DNA of 64,000 nucleotides from DATARH01 sp963734125. Its GTDB lineage: Bacteria; Pseudomonadota; Alphaproteobacteria; ATCC43930; CGMCC-115725. The notes beneath the pieces are model-generated. The model saw nothing but the letters and a program-made list of their open reading frames with translations. It was not told the origin of the DNA and did no database searches. The stretch is from assembly GCA_963734125.1 (NCBI GenBank), contig CAVTGB010000032.1, forward strand, positions 23,094-87,093, written 5' to 3'. The position numbers and the translations under genes are program-made. Below, piece by piece: positions 25,267-33,929 of this stretch; within the stretch, counting starts at the first letter, position 1; each line of letters starts with the position of its first letter.

Positions 25267-26199
25267 TCAGCCCTGCGGGCGGTGGCGGCGGACGGCTTCG
25301 GGGTTCGTTGAATCGGCGCCCATATAGACGCCCTTCTCCCAGCTGCGCTTCAACGGATCGACGACGTTGAGGCGCATCCGGCCGACGCGCTCGACCTCGA
25401 TCTCAACGTTCTCGCCGTCCTGCAAGGCGCCGAGGCCCTCGTGATTGGTGCCGCAGGCGATCAGGTCACCCGAGTTCAGGGTCATGATCGAGGAGGCGAA
25501 CTCGACGAGCTCGGGAACCCGGTGCTCCATGTCGTCGGTGTTGTAATTGTGGCGCAACTGTCCGTCGTCCCAGAAGCGCACGACGATATTGTTGGGGTCG
25601 GGGATCTCGTCGGCCGTGGTGATGCAGGGACCGATCGGGGCGAAGGTGTCGAAGGATTTGCCGAGCCAGCTGCCGGCCTTCCAGGTGCGCCGGCCCTCGC
25701 CGCGTGCCGAGACGTCGATGAGCCCGGTATAGCCGAAGACCGCGCCCCGCCAATCCTCCCTGCTCACCTTTTTCGCCGGCCCCTTGATGACGATCGCGAG
25801 CTCGGCTTCGTGCATGAAGATCCAGGGCTCGGTCAACTCGGGCAGCATGATCGTGTCGCCCGGGCCGACGACCGCCTCGGGGTTCTTCATGAACATGTTG
25901 AGCGCGCGCGGCTCGCGCTGCGCATGCTCCCAGTAGTTGCCGATGCAGCAGAGGATCTTGCCCGGCCGCGGCAACGGCGGCCGCAGGCGCACCGTATCCA
26001 GCGGGAGGGCGGCGCCGTCGCTTGCCAGCTTATCGAGCGCCGGACGCAATTCGGCGAAGCCGTCGATGATGCCCACCATCGTCAGCTGCGGCGTGTAGCG
26101 CCGGGCGACCGCGCCCGAAATATCGACGACGCCGCGTTCGGTCAAAATCCCGGGCGTCGGTTCGCCGTGGTCCGCGCGCTCGAACAGCACCAGTTTCAT
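25267..26199 (-). CDS. Fumarylacetoacetate hydrolase family protein
   Basis: A cytoplasmic metal-dependent hydrolase or decarboxylase of the FAH superfamily, acting on a 2-keto- or acyl-pyruvate-like product of aromatic or sugar acid breakdown. The C-terminal catalytic domain shows CCIGNYWEHAQREP, the metal-binding acidic set in IFMHEAELAIVIKGPAK, FGYTGLIDVSARGEGRR, WLGKSFDTFAPIGPCIT and GDLIACGTNHEGLG. The ATG giving MKLVLFERADHG was chosen, for 310 residues. No pathway partner is adjacent, so the substrate is unknown. The upstream region contains REP-like hairpins. Confidence 0.88.
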   Translation of the reverse strand: MKLVLFERADHGEPTPGILTERGVVDISGAVARRYTPQLTMVGIIDGFAELRPALDKLASDGAALPLDTVRLRPPLPRPGKILCCIGNYWEHAQREPRALNMFMKNPEAVVGPGDTIMLPELTEPWIFMHEAELAIVIKGPAKKVSREDWRGAVFGYTGLIDVSARGEGRRTWKAGSWLGKSFDTFAPIGPCITTADEIPDPNNIVVRFWDDGQLRHNYNTDDMEHRVPELVEFASSIMTLNSGDLIACGTNHEGLGALQDGENVEIEVERVGRMRLNVVDPLKRSWEKGVYMGADSTNPEAVRRHRPQG

Positions 26200-26239
26200 C
26201 GCCGATCCTCCCCGGGTGTCGTTGGCGTCGCCTGCTATC

Positions 26240-26352
26240 CCCCGGTTGTCGTTCCGGCGCAAGCGGGAATAGGGGTTCGGCGCCGGCCGCGACCCGCCTC
26301 TGGTAACCCTCGGGCGACGAGCGCGAATCCAACTTCCCGCGTCCGCGGGAAT
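26240..26352. repeat. REP-like hairpins in the leader of the FAH-family gene
   Basis: TTCCCGCG-TC-CGCGGGAA (26334-26351) is a perfect 8-bp stem. A looser copy lies near 26251-26270 (gttccggcgcaagcgggaat). The core resembles the hairpins at 11841-11895. The segment separates divergent genes. Confidence 0.65.
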
Positions 26353-26399
26353 AACGGATACATAGGAAGCATGGCACACCCCGTGGATCGAGCGTGGCG

Positions 26400-26855
26400 A
26401 TGAGGGTTCTTCACAGATCGATGCCGAGGCTGATCGTGCTGGCCTTTGTCGCGGCGCTGCCGATCGGCTGCGCCACGCCCGAGCCGCCTCCTCCGGCCAA
26501 CCCGTTCGCCGGCGCCTGGACGACCGTCGAGCGCCAGCAGATCGCCTTTCGCGACGACACCGTCGTGCTCCGCCCGCCGGATGCCGCGGCGACGGTGATG
26601 GCGGCGGATTCCTGCGACGGCGAGTTCCGTTTCGACTACGCCCGCAAAAGCCGCGAGGCGCTGATCGCGCTGGCGCCGCGGCAGCCCGATGTCACAGGCA
26701 AGCTGACGCACTTATTGTTGCAGCCGGACTATCCGGTGGCCGAACTGGTGTGCGGCGAGGGCAACACCACCTACGTGCTGTTGGGCCAGCGCGATCTGGT
26801 GGCGATCTATCGCGACCGCGACATCGCCGGCATCGAGCGGCTGTCGCGGCTCTGA
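26400..26855 (+). CDS. Putative exported lipoprotein, uncharacterised
   Basis: A 151-residue protein with an N-terminal hydrophobic segment ending in ALPIGCATPEPPPP. This looks like a lipobox, although Pro rather than Leu is at the -3 position. A Pro-rich linker and a small beta-rich domain follow (AWTTVERQQIAFRDDTVVLR, ELVCGEGNTTYVLLGQRDLVAIY). Probably a cell-envelope lipoprotein. The start ATG (MRVLHRSMPRL) is preceded by an in-frame GTG six bases upstream. The next gene starts 13 bases after the stop, and the DUF1491 and NUDIX genes likely share the transcript. No function is known. Confidence 0.7.
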   Translation: MRVLHRSMPRLIVLAFVAALPIGCATPEPPPPANPFAGAWTTVERQQIAFRDDTVVLRPPDAAATVMAADSCDGEFRFDYARKSREALIALAPRQPDVTGKLTHLLLQPDYPVAELVCGEGNTTYVLLGQRDLVAIYRDRDIAGIERLSRL

Positions 26856-26868
26856 GCGCCGCACGCCA

Positions 26869-27207
26869 ATGGAACCTCGGCTCAAAAGCGGGATCTGGGT
26901 GCAGGCGCTGATCCGCCGCTGCGATCTTGCCGCGGTCGCGGTCGCCGTGGTGGCGAAGGGTGACGGCGACGCCGGGGCGATCCTCCTGAAACTGAGCGGG
27001 CGCGAGGGCGACAACACGGTGCTGGCGCAGGCACGCCGGGCCGATGGGGCCGCGGTATGGATGCGCGCGACCGGCCCGGCCCCGGTGTCCGACGCCGAGG
27101 CCGACGCCTACATCGCCCGGCAGCGCGGCCGCGACCCCGATCTGTGGGTCATCGAGATCGAGAGCACCGCGCCCGACCGGTTGCTCGATGCGCCGATTGT
27201 GTCCTAG
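26869..27207 (+). CDS. DUF1491 family protein
   Basis: A 112-residue soluble alpha/beta protein matching DUF1491: it opens with RLKSGIWVQALIRRCD, followed by VVAKGDGDAGAILLKLSG, then a helical acidic segment VSDAEADAYIARQRGRDPDLWVIEIE and LLDAPIV at the end. The family is restricted mainly to alphaproteobacteria and has no assigned function. It sits in a tight run between a lipoprotein and a NUDIX gene. Confidence 0.88.
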   Translation: MEPRLKSGIWVQALIRRCDLAAVAVAVVAKGDGDAGAILLKLSGREGDNTVLAQARRADGAAVWMRATGPAPVSDAEADAYIARQRGRDPDLWVIEIESTAPDRLLDAPIVS

Positions 27208-27226
27208 CTAAACCCGCGGAGGCGCG

Positions 27227-27880
27227 ATGACCGCAAAACGCAGCGCACTGGCGAGCGCGCCGGCGCACCCCGATGTCGAGATCCTCGGCGCCGAGGTTGG
27301 CTTTGCCCGCCATTTGTCGGTTGAAGTGGTACGCTTCCGCCATCGCCTGTTTGAGGGCGGCTGGAGCGGGGAGCGGGTGTTCGACGTGGTGCGGCGGGGT
27401 GCCGCCGCCGCGGTCCTCCTCTACGACCCCGAGCGCGACAGCGTCGTTCTCGTCGAGCAATTCCGCATCGCCGCGCTCTATGGCGGTCGCTCACCCTGGC
27501 AGGTCGAGGCGGTGGCCGGCCTCATCGATCGCGACGAGAGCCCCGCGGAAGTCGCCCGGCGCGAGGCGAAGGAAGAAGCCAATCTCGACCCCATCGGCCC
27601 GCTCGTGCCGATCCAGACCATGCTGCCGGCATGCGGCAGCTATGACGAAGCGGTCCATCTATTTTGCGGCCGGGTCGATTGCCGCGGCGCCGGCGGGATC
27701 TATGGGCTCGCCGCCGAGCAGGAGGACATCCGGATCGTCGTCAAGACGATTGCCGAAATCGAGACGATGCTCGATCACGGCCAGATCGACAGCGCCCACA
27801 CGCTGATCAGCCTCTATTGGCTGTTGCGCCACCGCGGCCGGCTGCGGGGTCTGTGGGGGGTCACCCCGGCGGCTTCTTGA
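27227..27880 (+). CDS. nudF: NUDIX hydrolase, ADP-ribose pyrophosphatase type
   Basis: Hydrolyses ADP-ribose (or a related nucleoside diphosphate sugar) to AMP and ribose 5-phosphate. The NUDIX box lies around residues 100-122: G-x5-E-x7-REAKEEANL, with Asn where the consensus has Gly. The N-terminal domain-swap strands (RHLSVEVVRFRHRLFEGG) and LLYDPERDSVVLVEQFRIAAL are typical of the NudF branch. Length is 217 residues. Its 3' end overlaps the convergent dCTP deaminase gene by 20 bases. Confidence 0.88.
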   Translation: MTAKRSALASAPAHPDVEILGAEVGFARHLSVEVVRFRHRLFEGGWSGERVFDVVRRGAAAAVLLYDPERDSVVLVEQFRIAALYGGRSPWQVEAVAGLIDRDESPAEVARREAKEEANLDPIGPLVPIQTMLPACGSYDEAVHLFCGRVDCRGAGGIYGLAAEQEDIRIVVKTIAEIETMLDHGQIDSAHTLISLYWLLRHRGRLRGLWGVTPAAS

Positions 27881-29072
27881 AGTGCTTGGAGAGCGCGAGG
27901 CCTTGGCTTTGGTAGGATGAGCCGATCGCGCCGCCATAAAGCCGGTCGGGCCGGGTGATCAGCCGCTCATAGACGAGGCGGCCGATGATCTGCCCGTGTT
28001 CGATCAGAAACGGGACCTCGTGCGAGCGGACTTCGAGGACGGCGCGGCTGCCGGCCCCGCCGGTCTCTTCCATGCCGAAGCCGGGATCGAAGAACCCCGC
28101 ATAATGGACGCGGAATTCGCCGACCAGCGTGTCGTAGGCCAGCATCTCCGCCGCCTGGTCGGCCGGCACCGCCACCGGCTCGCGCGAGGCGAGGATATAG
28201 AAATCGTCGGGATCGAGGATGATGCCCTCGCCGCGCCGAGTAAACACCGGGTCCCAGAAATCGCCAACCTCGTAATAGTAGATGCGGTCAACATCGATCA
28301 CCGGGGCATGCTTTCTGGCCTTGTAGCCGACAAAGCCGCTGCCGTGCTCGCCGACAACGTCGACGGTAACCGCGAGGCCGCCTTCGAGGAGTTCCCGCTG
28401 GATTGGCGAACCCGGCGGGACGACGGTAAAGCCGATCTCTTCGTGGAGCCGGCGCAGCGCGGCGTTGCTCGAGGTCGGCCGGCCACGCCGCACGCGAAGC
28501 TGCACGAGGCGCGAGCCCTTGCGCACCATGACGCTGAAGGATCGGGGCGACAGTTCGGCATAGAGCGGCCCCGCGTAGTTCGAGCGGACCTGATCGAACT
28601 CGGTGCCGTGATCGGTGATGACCCGGGCGAAAATGTTGAGGCGCCCGGTCGAGCTTTTCGGGTTGGCCGAGCCCGAGGTGCGGTAGCGCAGCGCCAGATG
28701 CTCGAGGAGCGGGACGATATAGATGCAATCGCGCTCGAGAACGGCGCCCTCGCGCAAGTCGAGGCTGTGCAGCGTCAGCGCCCGCAGCCCCTCGGCAACG
28801 GTGCGCTCGCGGCCAGGCAGAAAGCTCGCGCGGACCCGGTGGGCAACCTCGCCCAGGCGCAGATCGAGGCTCGACGGCTGGATCTGATCGTCCTCGATCG
28901 GCTCCAGGGACTGGATCTCACGGGTGCGCTCGATCGCGTCGCGCAACAATTGCGACGGCAGGATCCCGGTGCCGCGCTCCAGTTCTTTCGGTTCGGGCGG
29001 GGGGAACAGCTCGCCGATCGCGCGCTCGGGAAGGGGCGCGGGAAAGAGCTCGCCCTCAGGCCCCGCGCTCAT
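27861..29072 (-). CDS. dcd: 2'-Deoxycytidine 5'-triphosphate deaminase, long form
   Basis: Deaminates dCTP to dUTP in thymidylate supply. This is the long alphaproteobacterial type with a duplicated Dcd/dUTPase-like fold (403 residues). The first half has GILPSQLLRDAI, IQPSSLDLRLG and TSGSANPKSSTGRLNIF. The second half has the FGMEETGGAGSRAVLEVRSHEVPFLIEHGQ block and an RLVYERLITRPDRLYG end. The first 30 residues (Glu/Pro-rich) look like an optional extension. It lies 12 bases downstream of gshA on the same strand. Confidence 0.9.
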   Translation of the reverse strand: MSAGPEGELFPAPLPERAIGELFPPPEPKELERGTGILPSQLLRDAIERTREIQSLEPIEDDQIQPSSLDLRLGEVAHRVRASFLPGRERTVAEGLRALTLHSLDLREGAVLERDCIYIVPLLEHLALRYRTSGSANPKSSTGRLNIFARVITDHGTEFDQVRSNYAGPLYAELSPRSFSVMVRKGSRLVQLRVRRGRPTSSNAALRRLHEEIGFTVVPPGSPIQRELLEGGLAVTVDVVGEHGSGFVGYKARKHAPVIDVDRIYYYEVGDFWDPVFTRRGEGIILDPDDFYILASREPVAVPADQAAEMLAYDTLVGEFRVHYAGFFDPGFGMEETGGAGSRAVLEVRSHEVPFLIEHGQIIGRLVYERLITRPDRLYGGAIGSSYQSQGLALSKHFKKPPG

Positions 29073-29083
29073 TGGACGACGAT

Positions 29084-30451
29084 CTAATACGCCTGCTCGC
29101 TGTAGGCCGGCTCGATCCGGCCGCCCCAGCGCGTTCTGTAATCCTCGATCAGTTCCTCGGCCGGGGTACGCCCGCCGCCGGCGATCGAGAAGAGGGTATC
29201 GAGATAGTGCGTCTCATCGTCGCCGCACTGGTCGCGTCGGGCGCGGCGGTGCAGCCCGTCGCGGGCGATTTCCAGCACCTCGAGCGCAATGTCGCGAAAG
29301 GTGCGGCTGCGGTGCGGGGTGTCGAGGCCGAGCCGCGGCACGTCAACCCGCATCGCCGCGCGCTCCTCGGCCGTCCAGTCGGCGACGAGTTCCGCGGCTG
29401 CGTCGAGCGCGGCTGTGTCATAGAGGAGCCCGACCCACAGCGCCGGCAGCGCGCACAGGCGCCGCCACGGGCCGCCATCGGCGCCGCGCATCTCGAGATA
29501 TTGCTTGAGGCGAACTTCGGGAAAGGCGGTCGTCAAATGGTCGGCCCAGTCGCCTATCAGCGGCAGTTCGCCCGGCAATGCCGGGAGCTTTCCCGCCATG
29601 AAGTCGCGAAACGATTGCCCGCTGGCGTCGATGTAGGTCCCGGCGCGATAGACAAAATACATCGGCATGTCGAGGATGTAGTCGACGTAGCGTTCGAACC
29701 CGAACCCGTCCTCGAAGACGAACGGCAAAGTGCCGCAGCGGTCGGGATCGGTATCGGTCCATACCAGGCTGCGGTAGCTGAGGTAGCCCGACGGCTTCGC
29801 TTCGACAAAGGGCGAGTTGGCGAAGAGCGCCACGGTCAACGGCTGCAGCGCGAGGCTGGTGCGAAACTTCTTCACCATGTCGGCTTCGGATTGGTAATCG
29901 AGATTGGCCTGGACGGTACAGGTGCGCAGCATCATGTCGAGGCCGAGCCGGCCCTTTTTCGGCATGTAGTCGCGCATGATCCGATAGCGGCCCTTGGGCA
30001 TCCACGGCACTTCGTCCCGCCGCGATTTCGGGTCGAAGCCGAGCCCGATCATGCCGAGCCCCAGTTCGTCGCACACCTCGCGCACCTGGCGCAGGTGTTC
30101 GTGCACTTCATCGCAGGTCTGGTGGATCGTTTCGAGTGGCGCGCCACTCAGTTCGAATTGTCCGCCGGGTTCGAGGGTGATCGAACATTGGGCGTCGTTT
30201 GCGAGGGCGATGATGTTGCCCTTCTCGGTGACGGGCTTCCAGCCGAACCGCGTCATGCCCTGGAGGAGCGCGCCGATCCCGTCCGGCCCCTCATAGGCAA
30301 CCCGGGTCAGATCGTTGCGGCGAAACACGAATTTTTCGTGCTCGGTGCCGACCCGCCAGGCCGGGGGCGGCTTATTGCCGGCCTCATGATACTCGACGAG
30401 CTGCCGCTTACTGGTGATCGGCGGTCCTGCTACACCCGACGGCCCGGACAT
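29084..30451 (-). CDS. gshA: Glutamate-cysteine ligase (plant/alphaproteobacterial type)
   Basis: First enzyme of glutathione synthesis, joining Glu and Cys with ATP. Characteristic blocks are RVGTEHEKFVF, ITLEPGGQFELSGAPLETIHQTC, YMPKKGRLGLDMMLRTCTVQ, QANLDYQSEADMVKKFR and FPEVRLKQYLEMRGADGG. Length (455) is typical of this type, which is unrelated in sequence to E. coli GshA. It lies between rsmE upstream and the dCTP deaminase downstream, all on the minus strand, an order I associate with alphaproteobacteria. Confidence 0.95.
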   Translation of the reverse strand: MSGPSGVAGPPITSKRQLVEYHEAGNKPPPAWRVGTEHEKFVFRRNDLTRVAYEGPDGIGALLQGMTRFGWKPVTEKGNIIALANDAQCSITLEPGGQFELSGAPLETIHQTCDEVHEHLRQVREVCDELGLGMIGLGFDPKSRRDEVPWMPKGRYRIMRDYMPKKGRLGLDMMLRTCTVQANLDYQSEADMVKKFRTSLALQPLTVALFANSPFVEAKPSGYLSYRSLVWTDTDPDRCGTLPFVFEDGFGFERYVDYILDMPMYFVYRAGTYIDASGQSFRDFMAGKLPALPGELPLIGDWADHLTTAFPEVRLKQYLEMRGADGGPWRRLCALPALWVGLLYDTAALDAAAELVADWTAEERAAMRVDVPRLGLDTPHRSRTFRDIALEVLEIARDGLHRRARRDQCGDDETHYLDTLFSIAGGGRTPAEELIEDYRTRWGGRIEPAYSEQAY

Positions 30452-30494
30452 ACGGCTTGATTAACTCCCCCAATGGGCCGCGAGGCGGTGTGCC

Positions 30495-31256
30495 TCACCG
30501 CATCCGGCGGCGGCGCCAATCCCCGGCAATCGCCTGAAAAACCGCCAGGGCGGCGAGAACGGCGGTCTCGGCGCGCAGCACTCTCGGGCCGAGCCCGACC
30601 CGAGTAACAATGGGAAGTTTGCCGAGAGCGTCAAGCTCCGAGTCGGTAAAGCCGCCTTCCGGGCCGACAAAGAGCGCGGCTGACGCGTCCGCGGGAAACC
30701 CGGCGAGCGCGTCGGCGATTGGCGGGCCGAGGCCGCTCTCATCGCACACGACGAGGCGCCGTCCGGCGGGCCAGGCGGCGAGCACCCGGTCGAGCGGCTC
30801 GGGGGCGACCAACTGCGGCACCGACAGGCGTTCGCTCTGCTCGGCCGCGGCGACCGCCAGCGCACGGAGCCGCTCCAGGTTGATCCGCCCTGGCTGGGTG
30901 CGCGCCGTCCACACCGCCGCGAGCCGGCCGGCGCCGAGTTCGGTCGCCTTCTCAACCAGCCAATCGAGCCGGGTGCGCTTCAGCGGCGCGAACAACAGCC
31001 ACAGATCGGGCTCGGGCGTCGCCGCGCGCATTTGTCGCTCAACCGTCACGCGGGCTCCTTTCTTGCCAACTTCGCCAATCCGGCACAGAAATTCGCCTTC
31101 GGCCGCGTTGAACGCCGCAACCGGCGCGTCGGGGCCGAGCCGCAACACGTTGCGCATCCGGTGCGCCTGCGCGCCGTCGAGCTCGATCACGGCGCCGGCA
31201 GCCAGCCCTTCCGGGATGTAGAGACGGGTCGCTGGACGTACTGACAGGAGAGCCAC
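30495..31256 (-). CDS. rsmE: 16S rRNA (uracil1498-N3)-methyltransferase
   Basis: Methylates U1498 of 16S rRNA using S-adenosylmethionine; a SPOUT-class trefoil-knot enzyme acting on the assembled small subunit. The N-terminal PUA-like part (HRMRNVLRLGPDAPVAAF) is followed by LLFAPLKRTRLDWLVEKATELG, a QSERLSVPQL segment, and the knot motifs FVGPEGGFTDSELDAL and VGLGPRVLRAETAVLAAL. Length (253) is normal. It is divergent from a metallo-beta-lactamase-fold gene. Confidence 0.94.
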   Translation of the reverse strand: MALLSVRPATRLYIPEGLAAGAVIELDGAQAHRMRNVLRLGPDAPVAAFNAAEGEFLCRIGEVGKKGARVTVERQMRAATPEPDLWLLFAPLKRTRLDWLVEKATELGAGRLAAVWTARTQPGRINLERLRALAVAAAEQSERLSVPQLVAPEPLDRVLAAWPAGRRLVVCDESGLGPPIADALAGFPADASAALFVGPEGGFTDSELDALGKLPIVTRVGLGPRVLRAETAVLAALAVFQAIAGDWRRRRMR

Positions 31257-31421
31257 CTTCCTGCTGCGGCACCGCAGGAGATTAGGGCATTCGCGACACC
31301 GCCGAAACGCCTGGCGCGAGCCGACCCGATGATCGGCCTCGCGGTCGCGCCGGCTTGCCGCTACATTTCGCCAAATCGGCGAGGTATTCCTGTCACTCGG
31401 CGATCACCAGGAGGATACGCG

Positions 31422-32234
31422 ATGGCAAAGCCGCGCACTTGGCGAATGTTGAGTGGTGCGATCCTCGTATCGATGTGCCTTGCGTGGCCCACTTCCGCGT
31501 TCGCCGCCAGCTCTTCGGTGAAGCTCGAATGGTTCTCCTGGTCGATTTTTCGGTTGACCTCGCCGACCGGCAAGATCGTGCTGACCAATCCGTTCGTGAC
31601 CAACCCGGACAGTAAGGTCCAGGTCGCCGATTTCCCCAAAGTCGACGTCATCGTCGTTGCCGACGGCCATGGCGACGAGGTCGGATCGGCCGCCGAAATC
31701 GCCCTCGCCACCGGTGCCAAGATCGTCACTACCTGGGAGATGTACAATGTCTGGTTCGAGCCGCGCAAGGTGCCGCTCGAGCAGGTGCTGCGCTCGGAAC
31801 CCGGCGATTGGAACAAGATAGGCGACATCTTGGTCCGCAATATCCCCTCGTTCCACGGCTCGGGGACCCGCGACAAGCTCGATGGCGGCCCGGCGATGGG
31901 ATTCATGATCAAGTTCGAGAACGGGCTCAGCGTTTATTTCGCCGGCTCGACCGCGCCGACCCTCGAGATGACGATGTGGGGCCGCCTGTACAAGCCGGAT
32001 GTCGCGATCCTTCAGATGTCGGCCGGAAGGGACCCGCAGGACCTCGTCGAGGAGATCCGGATGCTGCGGACCGGCAATCCCAATCTGAAGACGATCATAC
32101 CGCACCACAATCGCTTGCAGGTGCCGCCGGGCGGCACCACCCCAGCCGAGGTCGCCGCTGCTGTCAAGGCGGCCAAGCTCCCCGTCAAGGTGCTGATCCC
32201 CGAGCCCGGCAAGAGCTACGAACTGAGCCGATAG
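31422..32234 (+). CDS. Exported metallo-beta-lactamase-fold protein with altered metal motif
   Basis: A 270-residue protein with a signal peptide (residues 1-29, SMCLAWPTSAFAAS) and an MBL-like fold of the UlaG/L-ascorbate-lactonase branch. Where the family has THxHxDH, this protein reads ADGHGDE (80-86): the first His is Asp and the last is Glu. A downstream SFHGSG, FAGSTAPT and IIPHHN retain the other ligand positions. It may bind metal differently or be non-catalytic. The ATG has a clear Shine-Dalgarno (AGGAGG). Substrate unknown. Confidence 0.75.
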   Translation: MAKPRTWRMLSGAILVSMCLAWPTSAFAASSSVKLEWFSWSIFRLTSPTGKIVLTNPFVTNPDSKVQVADFPKVDVIVVADGHGDEVGSAAEIALATGAKIVTTWEMYNVWFEPRKVPLEQVLRSEPGDWNKIGDILVRNIPSFHGSGTRDKLDGGPAMGFMIKFENGLSVYFAGSTAPTLEMTMWGRLYKPDVAILQMSAGRDPQDLVEEIRMLRTGNPNLKTIIPHHNRLQVPPGGTTPAEVAAAVKAAKLPVKVLIPEPGKSYELSR

Positions 32235-32262
32235 CCAAGCTTCGGCGCCGGAGTGAGCCCGG

Positions 32263-32330
32263 GAAGCCCCCACCCCACCCCTCCCCTCCCCGGGCTTGAC
32301 CCGGGGATCACGGGGGAGGGAGGGACTCGC
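32263..32330. repeat. REP-like palindrome ahead of ubiA
   Basis: CCCCGGG-CTTGA-CCCGGGG (32288-32306) forms a 7-bp stem and is embedded in a longer pyrimidine/purine inverted arrangement (cccctcccct ... gggggaggga). The core resembles the element at 10721-10767. It lies in the leader of ubiA and within the upstream open frame. Confidence 0.7.
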
Positions 32331-32390
32331 GCCGGAGACGTCGGAGGGTGGGGGATTTCCGATCCCACCGACATCCACCCCGGCGATTGG

Positions 32391-33257
32391 GTGGAGCGCT
32401 GGCTGCCGGGGTGGGCCGAGCCCTATGCGCGGCTCGCCCGGCTCGATCGCCCGATCGGCACGTGGCTGTTATTGTTTCCCGCCTGGTGGGGGATCGCGCT
32501 CGCCACCCCCGGCTGGCCCGACCCGGTGCTGCTGGCGCTGTTCGCGCTCGGCGCGGTGGTGATGCGCGGCGCCGGCTGCACCCTCAACGACATCGTTGAC
32601 CGCGAGTATGACGGCAAGGTTGCGCGCACGCGCCTCAGGCCGCTGGCGAGCGGACGGGTGAGCGTGACGCGGGCGGCCCTTTTCATGCTCGGGCAGCTGG
32701 CGCTCGGCGCCGCGATCCTCTTCGGCCTCAACCGCGCCAGCATCCTCCTCGGGATCGCCGTCCTCGGGCTCATCGCCACCTATCCCTTCATGAAGCGGAT
32801 CACCTGGTGGCCGCAGGTCTTTCTCGGCCTCAACTTCAACTGGGGTGCGCTCCTCGGCTGGACCGCGGTCACGGGCCGGCTCGCGTGGCCGCCCATCCTC
32901 CTCTACCTCGGCGGCATCCTGTGGACGATCGGCTACGACACGATCTACGCCCATCAGGACAAGGAGGACGACGCGCGGATCGGCGTCAGATCCTCGGCCC
33001 TCGCCCTCGGGGAGCGGACCCGGCCGTGGCTGTTCGTGTTTTACGGCGGGGCCGCCGCGCTGTGGGCCATAGCGGGCGGCGCGGCCGGGCTGGGGCGGCC
33101 GTTTCGCTTCGCGCTCGCCGCCGCCGCCGTGCAGCTGTGGTGGCAGGCGCAATGGGTCGCGACCGGCAACCCGGCCGATTGTCTAGCCAAGTTCCGCTCG
33201 AACCGCTGGGTCGGATGGCTGATTTTCGCCGGCATCGTCGCCGGGCATTTCAACTGA
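32391..33257 (+). CDS. ubiA: 4-Hydroxybenzoate polyprenyltransferase
   Basis: Inner-membrane enzyme that attaches the polyprenyl tail to 4-hydroxybenzoate in ubiquinone synthesis; the second-step decarboxylase ubiD is 2.7 kb downstream. Motifs are RLARLDRPIGTWLLLFP, the first Asp-rich site NDIVDREYDGKVARTRLRPL and the second site TIGYDTIYAHQDKEDD; about eight membrane helices follow. The GTG at 32391 gives 288 residues. The residues just upstream (DPTDIHPGDW) also look conserved, and a GGAGG lies 7 bases ahead of an in-frame ATT at 32355, so translation may start there. No ATG is available in frame after the repeat. Confidence 0.9.
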   Translation: MERWLPGWAEPYARLARLDRPIGTWLLLFPAWWGIALATPGWPDPVLLALFALGAVVMRGAGCTLNDIVDREYDGKVARTRLRPLASGRVSVTRAALFMLGQLALGAAILFGLNRASILLGIAVLGLIATYPFMKRITWWPQVFLGLNFNWGALLGWTAVTGRLAWPPILLYLGGILWTIGYDTIYAHQDKEDDARIGVRSSALALGERTRPWLFVFYGGAAALWAIAGGAAGLGRPFRFALAAAAVQLWWQAQWVATGNPADCLAKFRSNRWVGWLIFAGIVAGHFN

Positions 33258-33269
33258 GCCCCAGTGCCG

Positions 33270-33929
33270 ATGGATCCGGCGCTCTTCATTCGGGATAACA
33301 CAGCGGTCGCCGCGCCGCCGCTGGTGCCGGAGATCCGCCTCCACCTCGCCTCTGAGGTGACCCCGATCTGGCAGGCGACCGAGGAGACCCTTGCCCGCAA
33401 CGGCCTGCCGCCGCCGTTCTGGGCCTTCGCCTGGGCTGGCGGCCAGGCCGTCGCCCGCTATCTTCTCGATCACCCGCAAATGGTGGCCGGCCGCGAGGTG
33501 CTCGATTTCGGCGCCGGCTCGGGGCTCGTTGCGATCGCCGCCGCCAAGGCCGGCGCGGCGCGCGTCACCGCGGCCGAGATCGATCCGTTCGCCGCCGCCG
33601 CGATCGCCGCCAATGCGGTCCTCAACGGTGTTGCGATCGAGGTGCTGACCGAGGACCTCCTCGGGGGCGCCAACGGGGGCGACAAGCGGTTCTGGAAGGC
33701 GGTCACGGCGGGCGACATCTGCTACGAACAGCCAATGGCGGAACGCGCGCTCAGGTGGCTGCGCCGCCTCGCCGGACGGGGCAGCCGGGTCCTCCTCGGC
33801 GATCCCGGGCGGGCCTATCTGCCGGGGGTCGGCTTGTGCGAGATGGCGCGCTACGATGTGCCGACCGATAAGGAGCTTGAAGGACGCGAGCGGTGCGACG
33901 CCTTTGTGTGGCGCGTCCTGCCGCGCTGA
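33270..33929 (+). CDS. SAM-dependent methyltransferase, ETFB-lysine-methyltransferase/PrmA-like
   Basis: A 219-residue class I methyltransferase. The SAM-binding motif I is VLDFGAGSGLVAIAAAKAGA, with ITAAEID-type acidic motif II (VTAAEIDPFA) and GDICYEQPMAERAL as the catalytic post-motif. These are typical of the protein-lysine methyltransferase branch that includes the electron-transfer-flavoprotein beta enzyme. Target unknown. It starts 12 bases after ubiA and its end overlaps the next gene's longest frame. Confidence 0.82.
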   Translation: MDPALFIRDNTAVAAPPLVPEIRLHLASEVTPIWQATEETLARNGLPPPFWAFAWAGGQAVARYLLDHPQMVAGREVLDFGAGSGLVAIAAAKAGAARVTAAEIDPFAAAAIAANAVLNGVAIEVLTEDLLGGANGGDKRFWKAVTAGDICYEQPMAERALRWLRRLAGRGSRVLLGDPGRAYLPGVGLCEMARYDVPTDKELEGRERCDAFVWRVLPR

